Shown one piece after another: positions 1 to 6,624 of a DNA stretch of 10,142 nucleotides. The position numbers and the translations under genes are program-made. The notes under the pieces are model-generated. The model was given only the letters and a program-made list of their open reading frames with translations, was not told where the DNA came from and ran no database searches. The stretch comes from DATKQI01 sp035532755. Its GTDB lineage: Bacteria; Pseudomonadota; Alphaproteobacteria; Acetobacterales; Acetobacteraceae. The DNA lies in assembly GCA_035532755.1 (NCBI GenBank), contig DATKQI010000194.1, positions 1 through 10,142 on the forward strand, written 5' to 3'. Position 1 is the stretch's first letter; every line of letters starts with the position of its first letter.

Positions 1-465
1 GTGCGCGCCGCGAAGCCGCGCTTCCCGGTGCCGGAGGAGCGGGCGAGGGATATCGCCCGCACCTTCCTCGCCGCGTCGCGCAGCGGGGATACGCAGGCGT
101 TGCAGGCGCTGCTGGCCGCCGATGTGGTCGTCTATACCGACGGCGGCGGGAAGCAGACGGCGGCGCTCAATCCCATCCACGGGCAGGCGAAGGTGGCGCG
201 GTTCCTCGCCGCGCTGGCCGCGAAGGCCGGCCACCGGCCGCCCACGGTGCTGCGCGAAGGGTTGATCGACGGTCTGCCCGGCTTCCTCACGGTCGAGCGG
301 GGCGGGGTGCTGCAAACCACTGCGCTCGCGATCGAGGATGGCCGGATCGCCGCCATCTACGTGATGCGCAACCCGGACAAGCTGCGGCACATCGGCGGTC
401 AGCCGGTCAGTACAGCCCGAGGCTGTGCAGGAAGCCGCCCAGCGGCCCGCGATCGGCCGGCTTGA
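1..465 (+). CDS. ECF41-family (SigJ-like) RNA polymerase sigma factor, C-terminal part, 5' truncated by the window
   Basis: This is the 3' portion of an extracytoplasmic-function sigma factor. Only the SnoaL-like C-terminal extension is visible; the sigma-2 and sigma-4 DNA-binding regions lie upstream of the window, so the GTG at base 1 is probably an internal Val. The visible protein has an N-terminal helix with ARTFLAASRSGD, then VVVYTDGGGKQTAALNPI, then IYVMRNPDKLRHI. The DGGGK/R and NPDKL motifs are hallmarks of the ECF41 family, in which the extension modulates sigma activity in place of a classical anti-sigma factor. About 22 residues follow NPDKLRHI, where family members usually end soon after; this tail is encoded opposite the 3' end of the lipoprotein gene (overlap 407-465). 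The partner usual for this family (a carboxymuconolactone decarboxylase, oxidoreductase or epimerase) is not in the window and could lie to the left. Family assignment is firm; the target regulon is unknown. Confidence 0.88.
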   Translation: MRAAKPRFPVPEERARDIARTFLAASRSGDTQALQALLAADVVVYTDGGGKQTAALNPIHGQAKVARFLAALAAKAGHRPPTVLREGLIDGLPGFLTVERGGVLQTTALAIEDGRIAAIYVMRNPDKLRHIGGQPVSTARGCAGSRPAARDRPA

Positions 466-1036
466 CGATCGGCGTGGTGCCGGTCGTCGGGCTCACGCCC
501 AGCGCCGCGTCCTGCTGCAGCCGCTGGGTTTCCTTCTGCGCGTTCACCACCGCCGGCGGCTTCGGCTGGCTGCGCCAGAACATCAGCTGGTCCACGAAGC
601 TGTTGCTGGGCTGGTCGAGCGCGGCCTGGTGGTTGACCTCCTGGCGGATGTTCGCAGGCGCCGGCGGGCCGGCCTGCTGCACCAGGGCCTGCTGGCCGGC
701 GCTGTTCGCGCCGCTGTTCAGCCCGCCGCCGGACAGGGCGGCGCCGGGCACCAGCACTTCCTCCGCCTGCCGCCGCGGGGAAACCGCCTGCGGGCGCGGC
801 GCGCCGGGCTGCGGCTGCGGCAGCGTCAGGTCCGGCGGCATCGACAGGGGCGGCTGCGTGGCCACCTGGAACGCATCCGGGGCGCTGCGCACCAGCCCGA
901 AGGTGCGGGCGGTGCTCTGGGAGCACGCGGACAGCATCGGCAGGCCGATCAGGATCAGGCTGACCGGGATCAGACCGGGGGGGATCAGGCCGGGGGGGAC
1001 CAGGCGGCGAAGGGAACGGCTTTGCCTCATGCGCAT
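407..1036 (-). CDS. Small alphaproteobacterial lipoprotein (DUF3035-type), last gene of the ileS-lspA operon
   Basis: A 209-residue predicted lipoprotein of unknown function. It has a basic N-terminus (MRMRQSRSLRR), a hydrophobic stretch and the lipobox L35-S36-A37-C38, so C38 would be lipidated after signal peptidase II cleavage. The mature part is low in complexity and rich in Pro, Gln and Ala. It contains the conserved block TFGLVRSAPDAFQVATQPPL followed by MPPDLTLPQPQPGAPRPQ, which I recognise from DUF3035 proteins that commonly follow lspA in alphaproteobacteria. The start is 3 nt after the lspA stop, so translation is probably coupled; ATG codons at 1036 and 1030 are both in frame and neither has a strong Shine-Dalgarno. 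The hydrophobic segment is built from a 15-bp tandem repeat (952-1007) encoding PPGLI-like pentapeptides. The gene's 3' end overlaps the opposing sigma-factor gene by 59 nt. Lipoprotein status is secure; the function is not known. Confidence 0.88.
   Translation of the reverse strand: MRMRQSRSLRRLVPPGLIPPGLIPVSLILIGLPMLSACSQSTARTFGLVRSAPDAFQVATQPPLSMPPDLTLPQPQPGAPRPQAVSPRRQAEEVLVPGAALSGGGLNSGANSAGQQALVQQAGPPAPANIRQEVNHQAALDQPSNSFVDQLMFWRSQPKPPAVVNAQKETQRLQQDAALGVSPTTGTTPIVKPADRGPLGGFLHSLGLY
952..1007 (-). repeat. 15-bp tandem minisatellite inside the lipoprotein signal-peptide coding region
   Basis: On the plus strand, units beginning GGATCAG/GGACCAG recur every 15 bp at 952, 967, 982 and 997 (last unit partial). 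The units at 967-981 and 982-996 differ by one base; the outer units are more diverged. Because 15 is a multiple of three, gain or loss of a unit keeps the reading frame and changes only the length of the hydrophobic PPGLI/PVSLI stretch of the signal peptide (about residues 14-28). Confidence 0.8.
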
Positions 1037-1039
1037 GAT

Positions 1040-1564
1040 CTACCCGTGGTTTCGGGCGCCGGCAAGGCGGTCCTTGCCGCGCCCCCTGCCGTCCTTGGAT
1101 CGCAGGCTGTCCAGCAGCAGCGCCGCGACGCCGCAGACGATCGCCGCATCGGCGATGTTGAACACATACCATGAATAGCCGAGCGCGTGCGCCTGGATGA
1201 AATCCACCACCGCGCCGAAGCGCAGCCTGTCGATCACGTTGCCCACCGCCCCGCCGGCGATGGCGCCCAGTGCCACCGCGACCAGCCGGCTTTCCGCCCG
1301 GCGCAGCCAGACGAACAGCGCGCCCACCACGGCGAGCGCGATGGCCGCCAGGATCATCCAGCTTGCGGCGCCCAGCCCGTTCAGCAGCCCGAACGTCACG
1401 CCCCGGTTCCACACCATGATGAAGTTCAGCACCGGCAGGATGACCATGCGGCCGCGATGCGGCAGGTCTGCCACGTGCAGCACCCACCATTTGCTGGCCT
1501 GGTCGGCCGCCAGCACCAGAATGGCGACGACGATGCCGAGCGGGACGAGGCTGCCGCGCCTCAT
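1040..1564 (-). CDS. lspA: Lipoprotein signal peptidase (signal peptidase II)
   Basis: A 174-residue integral inner-membrane aspartyl protease that cleaves the signal peptide of prolipoproteins just before the lipid-modified cysteine. Four hydrophobic segments are visible, near residues 6-20, 62-86, 94-111 and 135-152. Family signatures are ADQASKWW (20-27), VWNRGVTFGLLN (51-62), GGAVGNVIDRLR (104-115) with VVDFI, and FNIADAAI (135-142). The catalytic aspartates by family comparison are D121 (in VVDF) and D139 (in FNIAD); both are present. The length is typical. The start is the ATG at 1564, whose ATGA overlaps the TGA stop of ileS and implies translational coupling. The reading frame stays open upstream of this but only opposite ileS, so longer starts are unlikely. 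The gene is followed after 3 nt by a predicted substrate lipoprotein. Confidence 0.96.
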   Translation of the reverse strand: MRRGSLVPLGIVVAILVLAADQASKWWVLHVADLPHRGRMVILPVLNFIMVWNRGVTFGLLNGLGAASWMILAAIALAVVGALFVWLRRAESRLVAVALGAIAGGAVGNVIDRLRFGAVVDFIQAHALGYSWYVFNIADAAIVCGVAALLLDSLRSKDGRGRGKDRLAGARNHG

Positions 1565-4371
1565 GCCGCCGCCCGGCAGACGAGGCCGGATTCGACGGCA
1601 TCCACGCAGCGGCGGCAGAGCGTGGGGTGGCGCTTGTCGTCCCCCACCTCCGGCAGCACGCGCCAGCAGCGGGCGCATTTCTCGCCCGGCGCCGGCACCG
1701 CCTGCACAGTGCTCACGTCCCCGCCCCGGCTCACCTCGGCCGCGGAGACGATCGCGATTTCCGCCCAATCCACCCCCCCGACGTCAATCCCGGCCAGCCC
1801 GTCGTGTTCGGCCACCGGCAGGCCAAGCCGGATGCTCGCCTGGAGCGAGGAGCGGATGATCCCGTCGCCGCGCTTGCGTTCCAGCTCCGCCGTGATGCCG
1901 GAGCGGATCGCGCGGATTCCCGCCCACGCCTCCGCCAGCGCCTCGTCCCGCCAGCCCGCCGGAATGGTCGGGAAGTCCTGCACATGCACGCTGCCGTCTT
2001 CGCCGAAGCGGGCGACCCACGCTTCCTCGGCGGTGAAGGCCAGCGCCGGGGCGAGCCAGATCGAAAGGCAGCGATGCAGATGGTCGAGCACGGTGCGGGC
2101 GGCGCGGCGCTTCGGGCTGTCCGGCCGGTCGCAGTACAGCGCGTCCTTGCGGATGTCGAAATAGAAAGCGGAAAGGTCGGTGGCGCAGAAGGCGTGCAGC
2201 GCGGGGTACACGCCCGTCCAGTCATAGGTCTCGGTCGCGCGGCGGATCAGCGCATCCAGCTCCGACAGCCGGTGCAGCACCCACCGCTCCAGCTCCGGCA
2301 TCTCCGCCTCGGGCAGCCGCTCGGCCTCGGTGAAGCCGTCCAGGCTGCCCAGCAGCCAGCGCAGCGTGTTGCGCAGCCGGCGGTACAATTCGGCCTGCTG
2401 CTTCAGGATCTCCGGCCCGATGCGCAGGTCCTCGGAAGTGTCGGAGAACATCACCCACAGCCGCAGGATATCGGCGCCGTAGGTATCGTTCACCTGCTGC
2501 GGGGCGGTGGTGTTGCCGAGCGATTTGGACATCTTCCGCCCCTGCTCGTCCAGCACGAACCCGTCGGTCACGATCGCCTTGAACGGTGCCCGGCCGCGCG
2601 TGCCCACCGCCTCCAGCAGCGAGGAATGGAACCAGCCGCGATGCTGGTCGGAACCCTCCAGATACAGATCGGCCGGCCACGGCAGGCCGCGCGCCTCCAG
2701 CGTGAAGGCGTGGGTCGAGCCGCTCTCGAACCACACGTCCACGATGTCCATCACCTGTTCGTACCGCGCCGGATCGCGCTCCGGGCCCAGGAAATCCGCC
2801 GCCGGGCGGGCGTACCAGGCATCCGCGCCCTCCGCGACGAAGGCCGCCACGATGCGCTCCACCACCGCCGGGTCGCGCAGCGGCTCGCCGCTCGCCCGGT
2901 CCACGAACACCGGGATCGGCACGCCCCAGGCGCGCTGGCGGCTGATGCACCAGTCCGGCCGGGCGGCGACCATGCTGCCGAGGCGGTTGCGCCCCTGCTC
3001 CGGCACGAAATGCGTGGCGGCGATGGCGGCGAGCGCGCGGCCGCGGATGTCCTCCGGCCCGTCCATGCGGATGAACCATTGCGGGGTGGCGCGGAAGATC
3101 AGCGGCGCCTTGGATCGCCAGGAATGCGGGTAGGAATGGACAAGCTTCCCGCGCGCGAGCAGCCCGCCGGCCTCGGCCAGCGCGGCGCAGATGGCGTCCG
3201 CCGCCTTGTACACGTGCAGCCCGGCGAACAGCGGCACGGAGGCGTTGAAGCTGCCGTCGTCGCCCACCGTCTCGGGCACCGCGATGCCGTGCGCGCGGCC
3301 CAGGGTGAAATCTTCCTCGCCATGGCCGGGCGCGATGTGCACGAAGCCGGTGCCGGCCTCGGTGGTGACGAAATCGGCGGTGAACACCGGCACGTCATGA
3401 TCATACCCGCGCCCGCGCAGCGGATGGGCGCAGACGAGCCCGGCCAGCGCCGCGCCCTTGTAGAGATGCACCACGTGGTGCAGCGAAATCCCGGCGGCCT
3501 CGCACAGGCCCGGCAGCAATGGCAGCGCGACCATCAGCCGCTCGCCCACACGGGCCAGCGAACCCTCCGCCACCCCGTCCACATGGATCAGCGCGTAGTC
3601 GAAACCCGCCCCGCAGGCGATGGCGCGGTTGCCGGGCATGGTCCAGGGCGTGGTGGTCCAGATCACCACCGATGCCCCGGCCAGCGCCGCCGGCCCGGCA
3701 ACGATCGGGAACCGCACCCAGATCGTGGTGGAGGTGTGGTCGTGGTACTCGATCTCGGCCTCGGCGAGCGCGGTCTTCTCCACCGGGCTCCACATCACCG
3801 GGCGCAGGCCGCGGTACAGCGCGCCGTTCAGCAGGAACTTCCCGATCTCGGCGGCGATCGCGGCCTCGGAGGCGAAATCCATCGTCGCGTAACGGTGCGC
3901 CCAGTCCCCTTCCACGCCCAGGCGGCGGAACTCGGCGGCCTGCACCTCCATCCACTTCCGGGCATAGGCGCGGCACTCGGCGCGGAAGGCGAGCACCGGC
4001 ACCTCGTCCTTGTCCTTGCCGGCCTTGCGATAGGCTTCCTCGATCTTCCATTCGATCGGCAGGCCGTGGCAGTCCCACCCCGGGATGTACAGCGCATCCT
4101 GCCCGGCCATCTGGCGGGCGCGGTTGATCACGTCCTTGTGGATCTTGTTCAGCGCGTGGCCGATGTGCAGGTGCCCGTTCGCATAGGGCGGGCCGTCGTG
4201 CAGGATGAACTTCTCCGCCCCCGCCCGCGTGGCGCGCAGCCTCTCCCACAGCCCCATCCGCTCCCACCGCGCCAGCATGGCGGGCTCGCGCTTCGGCAGG
4301 TCGGCCTTCATCGGGAAGGGCGTGGCGGGCAGGAAAACGGTGTCGCGATAGTCTCGCTTCGGCTCGGTCAT
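1561..4371 (-). CDS. ileS: Isoleucyl-tRNA synthetase
   Basis: A 936-residue cytoplasmic class I aminoacyl-tRNA synthetase that charges tRNA-Ile. The HIGH signature is in PPYANGHLHIGHALNK (61-76), and KMSKS is at 613-617 in GRKMSKSLGN. The CP1 editing domain is intact, with VIWTTTPWTMPGNRAI (236-251) and GTGFVHIAPGHGEEDF (340-355), so it should hydrolyse Val-tRNA-Ile. GWDCHGLPIEW (98-108) and CISRQRAWGVPIPVF (475-489) are further IleS signatures. The C-terminus has a four-Cys zinc-binding module (C899, C902, C919, C922), as in the usual bacterial type. The start at 4371 (MTEPKRDYRDTVFLP) is chosen because homology-like sequence begins there; an upstream TTG at 4419 would add 16 residues of unlikely sequence. 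The Shine-Dalgarno is weak (TTGAG). A 132-nt gap separates it from ribF, while its stop overlaps the lspA start. Confidence 0.97.
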   Translation of the reverse strand: MTEPKRDYRDTVFLPATPFPMKADLPKREPAMLARWERMGLWERLRATRAGAEKFILHDGPPYANGHLHIGHALNKIHKDVINRARQMAGQDALYIPGWDCHGLPIEWKIEEAYRKAGKDKDEVPVLAFRAECRAYARKWMEVQAAEFRRLGVEGDWAHRYATMDFASEAAIAAEIGKFLLNGALYRGLRPVMWSPVEKTALAEAEIEYHDHTSTTIWVRFPIVAGPAALAGASVVIWTTTPWTMPGNRAIACGAGFDYALIHVDGVAEGSLARVGERLMVALPLLPGLCEAAGISLHHVVHLYKGAALAGLVCAHPLRGRGYDHDVPVFTADFVTTEAGTGFVHIAPGHGEEDFTLGRAHGIAVPETVGDDGSFNASVPLFAGLHVYKAADAICAALAEAGGLLARGKLVHSYPHSWRSKAPLIFRATPQWFIRMDGPEDIRGRALAAIAATHFVPEQGRNRLGSMVAARPDWCISRQRAWGVPIPVFVDRASGEPLRDPAVVERIVAAFVAEGADAWYARPAADFLGPERDPARYEQVMDIVDVWFESGSTHAFTLEARGLPWPADLYLEGSDQHRGWFHSSLLEAVGTRGRAPFKAIVTDGFVLDEQGRKMSKSLGNTTAPQQVNDTYGADILRLWVMFSDTSEDLRIGPEILKQQAELYRRLRNTLRWLLGSLDGFTEAERLPEAEMPELERWVLHRLSELDALIRRATETYDWTGVYPALHAFCATDLSAFYFDIRKDALYCDRPDSPKRRAARTVLDHLHRCLSIWLAPALAFTAEEAWVARFGEDGSVHVQDFPTIPAGWRDEALAEAWAGIRAIRSGITAELERKRGDGIIRSSLQASIRLGLPVAEHDGLAGIDVGGVDWAEIAIVSAAEVSRGGDVSTVQAVPAPGEKCARCWRVLPEVGDDKRHPTLCRRCVDAVESGLVCRAAA

Positions 4372-4483
4372 CGGCTCAAGGTCTCGTTCAGCCCCATGGA
4401 CGGAAAGCGGGGGCGGCAAAGGGATGCGCGTGGCGGCGGCCCGGCCCTCAGCAGGGGGCTGGGCGGCGAATTCGCGCGGATGC

Positions 4484-4502
4484 CGGCCGTTTCATGCGGC
4501 CG
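4484..4502 (-). other. GC-rich hairpin directly after the ribF stop codon
   Basis: CGGCCG at 4484-4489 and at 4497-4502 form a 6-bp stem with a 7-nt loop, one base after the ribF stop (4504-4506). There is no following T-run on the minus strand, so it is not a standard intrinsic terminator. It could slow the polymerase or protect the 3' end of the upstream mRNA within the ribF-ileS gap. No clear promoter for ileS was seen in the rest of 4372-4483. Confidence 0.3.
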
Positions 4503-4503
4503 A

Positions 4504-5445
4504 CTATGGGGAGGGGGGTGCGGCGAGGTCAAGCACGCCCCGCGCGGCGGCCGCATCTGCGGCGATCTGCGCGCGCAGCTCGTCAAGCCCGGCGAACTTC
4601 CGCTCCGCCCGCAGGAAGGCATGCAGGGAGACCGCCAGTTCCGCGCCGTACAGGTCTCCGGCGAAATCGAAGATGTTGACCTCCAGCCGGCTCTCGGCGG
4701 TGCTGGCCACCGTGGGGCGCCGGCCGATATTGGCCACGCCGCGATGCAGGCCGCCATCCGGCAGGCGGACGCGCACCGCATACACCCCCCGCGCCGGCTC
4801 CAGATGCCGGCCGAGCGGGATGTTGGCGGTGGGAAAGCCGATGGTCCGCCCGCGCGCATCGCCATGCGCCACCACGCCGCGGATCGCCCAGGGCCGGCCG
4901 AGGGCCGCTGTCGCGCGCTCGGGGTAGCCATCCTGCAGTGCGCGGCGGATGCGGGTGGAGGACAGCGGGCCTTCCGCATCGGCGAGCGGCGGTACCAGCG
5001 TCAGCCCCATGCCCAGCGCCTCCGCCCGGGCGGCGAGGAAATGGGCATCGCCGCCGCGGCGGTGGCCGAAGGCGAAATCCGCCCCGCAGGCCAGATGCCG
5101 CGCGCCGAGGCCGGCCAGCAGCACCGCGTTCACGAAGTCCTCGGCACTCATCTCGCTGAACGCGGCATCGAAGCGGAACTCGAACAGCAGCCCCACGCCG
5201 AGGGCTTCGAGCGCATCCGCCCGCTCCGCCGGCAGGGTGAGGCGGAAGGGCGGATCGTCCGGGCGGAAGAACTCGCGCGGATGCGGCTCGAAGGTCAGCA
5301 CCGCGAGCGGCGCATCCGGCCGGGCCGCGTGCGCGGCGCGGACCACGCTCGCATGGCCCAGATGCACACCGTCGAAATTGCCGAGCGCGATGGTCGCGCC
5401 GCGCGCGGCCGGCGGCAGGTCGGCCCAGTGGTGGAAGACGCGCAT
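4504..5445 (-). CDS. ribF: Bifunctional riboflavin kinase / FMN adenylyltransferase (FAD synthetase)
   Basis: A 313-residue cytoplasmic enzyme that phosphorylates riboflavin to FMN and adenylates FMN to FAD. The N-terminal nucleotidyltransferase domain (about 1-180) has GNFDGVHLGH (22-31) as the ATP-binding HxGH-type motif, LTFEPHPREFF (50-60), CGADFAFGHRRGGD (120-133) and SSTRIRRAL (162-170). The C-terminal flavokinase domain (about 184-305) has GRTIGFPTANI (199-209), GVYAVRV (220-226), GVANIGRRPT (236-245) and an E-x-N-x-FDF-x-GDLYG block (255-267). All key motifs and the usual length are present. The ATG at 5445 lies 2 nt after the maoC stop (TGACGATG), so translation is likely coupled. 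Position upstream of ileS is a common proteobacterial arrangement. FAD from this enzyme is the cofactor required by the NDH-2 encoded at the other end of the window, though nothing shows co-regulation. Confidence 0.97.
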   Translation of the reverse strand: MRVFHHWADLPPAARGATIALGNFDGVHLGHASVVRAAHAARPDAPLAVLTFEPHPREFFRPDDPPFRLTLPAERADALEALGVGLLFEFRFDAAFSEMSAEDFVNAVLLAGLGARHLACGADFAFGHRRGGDAHFLAARAEALGMGLTLVPPLADAEGPLSSTRIRRALQDGYPERATAALGRPWAIRGVVAHGDARGRTIGFPTANIPLGRHLEPARGVYAVRVRLPDGGLHRGVANIGRRPTVASTAESRLEVNIFDFAGDLYGAELAVSLHAFLRAERKFAGLDELRAQIAADAAAARGVLDLAAPPSP

Positions 5446-5447
5446 CG

Positions 5448-5867
5448 TCAGGCGCGGGAGGCGACCAGGACCGTCGCCTCGCCCTCGATCACCGGCTTGC
5501 CGCCCACCGTGCAGGTGGTCTTCAGCGTGGCGCGCTTCTTCCCGGGGTCGAGCGCGGTGATCTCGGCCGTCGCCGTCACCGTGTCGCCGATCTTCACCGG
5601 GGCGCGGAAGCGCAGCGTCTGGCCCAGGTAGATCGTGCCGGGGCCGGGCAGCCGCGTGCCCAGCACCGCGCTGATCAGCCCGGCGGAGAGCATGCCATGG
5701 GCGATCCGCTCCTTGAAGATCGACGCCGCCGCCGCTTCGGCGTTGATATGAACGGGGTTCGTGTCAGTGGAGACGGCGGCGAACATCAGGATGTCGGCCT
5801 CGGTGATGGTCTTGCCCAGACTGGCCGACTGGCCGATTTGCAGGTCTTCGAACATCATGCCGTCCAT
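5448..5867 (-). CDS. MaoC-family dehydratase, (R)-specific enoyl-CoA hydratase-like (PhaJ type)
   Basis: A 139-residue single hot-dog-fold protein. The hydratase-2 motif is at 33-45 (STDTNPVHINAEA) with the expected catalytic Asp35 and His40, followed by ERIAHGMLSAGLISAVLG (53-70) and a C-terminal strand set including LRFRAPVKIGDTV (85-97). Family members hydrate trans-2-enoyl-CoA to (R)-3-hydroxyacyl-CoA, feeding polyhydroxyalkanoate or fatty-acid metabolism; the acyl chain preference cannot be read from sequence. The start is set by the ribosome binding site: GAGGGG (5874-5879) touches the ATG at 5873 with zero spacing but sits 6 nt from the ATG at 5867, so MDGMMFEDLQIG is preferred. An upstream in-frame extension to 5984 runs opposite the SDR gene and is discarded. 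First gene of the operon, 2 nt before ribF and divergent from the SDR gene. Confidence 0.9.
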   Translation of the reverse strand: MDGMMFEDLQIGQSASLGKTITEADILMFAAVSTDTNPVHINAEAAAASIFKERIAHGMLSAGLISAVLGTRLPGPGTIYLGQTLRFRAPVKIGDTVTATAEITALDPGKKRATLKTTCTVGGKPVIEGEATVLVASRA

Positions 5868-5873
5868 GCCCAT

Positions 5874-5879
5874 CCCCTC
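5874..5879 (-). promoter_or_regulatory. Ribosome binding site deciding the maoC-like start
   Basis: GAGGGG on the minus strand. It directly abuts the first ATG (5873) and lies 6 nt from the second in-frame ATG (5867); only the second has workable spacing. Confidence 0.6.
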
Positions 5880-5925
5880 GGGTTGCCGGAATCGGACAAG
5901 CCACGGGGCGGATGCAACGTCAAGC

Positions 5926-5930
5926 GGAGG
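5926..5930 (+). promoter_or_regulatory. Ribosome binding site deciding the SDR start
   Basis: A strong GGAGG lies 8 nt before the ATG at 5939. It rules out the longer in-frame start at 5912. ATGs at 5931 and 5934 are in other frames. Confidence 0.7.
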
Positions 5931-5938
5931 ATGATGCA

Positions 5939-6607
5939 ATGCAGCAAGCCCTGATCGTCGGTGCCGGCTCCGGCATTTCGGCAAGCCTCGCCCGCCGCCT
6001 GGCCGGCCGGGGGTACCGTGTGGCGCTGGCCGCGCGGGATGCGGGCAAGCTCGCCGCGCTGGCCGCGGAGACCGGCGCCAGCGTGCATGCGTGCGACACC
6101 GCCGAGCCGGCGCAGGTGGAAGCCCTGTTCGCCGCCGCCGGCACGCCGGACGTGGTGCTCTACAACGCGAGCTTCCGCGTGCGCGGGCCGTTCCTGGAGC
6201 TGGACCCGGCGGCGGTTGCGCGCACGCTCGCGGTCAGCGCGTTCGGCGGCTTCCTGGTCGCCCAGCAGGCGGTGAAGCGGATGCTGCCGCGCGGCGCGGG
6301 CTGCATCCTGTTCACCGGCGCCTCGGCCAGCGTGAAGGGCTATCCGCAGTCGGCCCCCTTCGCCATGGGCAAGTTCGCCCTGCGCGGCCTGGCCCAGAGC
6401 CTCGCGCGGGAGATGCACCCGATGGGCATCCATGTGGCGCATGTGGTGGTGGATGGCGGCGTGCGCTCCGCCGCCCGGCCCGATCCGGCCGCCGACAGCC
6501 TGCTGGACCCCGATGCGATCGCGGACGCCATGATCGGCCTGATCGACCAGCCGCGCAGCGCCTGGAGCGACGAGATCGCGCTGCGCCCCTGGGTGGAACG
6601 GTTCTGA
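5939..6607 (+). CDS. Short-chain dehydrogenase/reductase family protein with Phe in place of the catalytic Tyr
   Basis: A 222-residue Rossmann-fold protein. The N-terminal nucleotide-binding motif is LIVGAGSGISASLARRL (5-21), with Gly8, Gly10 and Gly12 matching TGxxxGxG (the first Thr position is replaced). AARDAGKL (31-38) provides an Arg typical of NADP preference. VVLYNASFRVRGPF (72-85) takes the place of the NNAG motif. The active-site block is ILFTGASASVKG (123-134) followed by FAMGK (141-145): YxxxK has become FxxxK, with Lys145 kept. ALRGLAQSLAREM follows as in normal SDRs. The protein is therefore an SDR by fold, but classical Tyr-dependent catalysis is doubtful; such Phe variants occur in related sequences, so this may be a subfamily trait. 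The substrate is unknown. The gene is divergent from the MaoC-like gene across 71 nt, which might link it to acyl-CoA metabolism (inference), and converges on lldP. Confidence 0.9.
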   Translation: MQQALIVGAGSGISASLARRLAGRGYRVALAARDAGKLAALAAETGASVHACDTAEPAQVEALFAAAGTPDVVLYNASFRVRGPFLELDPAAVARTLAVSAFGGFLVAQQAVKRMLPRGAGCILFTGASASVKGYPQSAPFAMGKFALRGLAQSLAREMHPMGIHVAHVVVDGGVRSAARPDPAADSLLDPDAIADAMIGLIDQPRSAWSDEIALRPWVERF

Positions 6608-6611
6608 CGCC

Positions 6612-6624
6612 GCGGCCCGGCCGC
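6612..6624. other. GC palindrome between the convergent SDR and lldP stop codons
   Basis: GCGGCC-C-GGCCGC, a perfect 13-bp palindrome, fills most of the 16-nt gap between the SDR stop (6605-6607) and the lldP stop (6624-6626). As RNA it can form at most about a 4-bp stem with a 5-nt loop, and neither strand has a T-run after it. A weak bidirectional stop signal is possible; chance in GC-rich DNA is also possible. Confidence 0.3.

Noticed and set aside
399..1601. A 400-codon minus-strand frame overlapping lspA and the lipoprotein gene
   Set aside because: It is a frame-shifted reading of two recognised genes, with Arg/Gly/Ala/Pro-rich composition and no motifs.
1627..5631. A 1334-codon open frame on the plus strand opposite ileS, ribF and part of maoC
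   Set aside because: It is an antisense shadow caused by strong GC bias at third codon positions. It crosses three well-recognised genes, has no ribosome binding site, and its translation is a low-complexity mix rich in Arg, His, Gln, Gly and Ala with no family features.
5895..5923. A TTGACG on the minus strand as the -35 of the maoC operon promoter
   Set aside because: The -35-like hexamer (5918-5923) is good, but the hexamer 17 nt away is CTTGTC, a weak -10. Not strong enough to list as a promoter.
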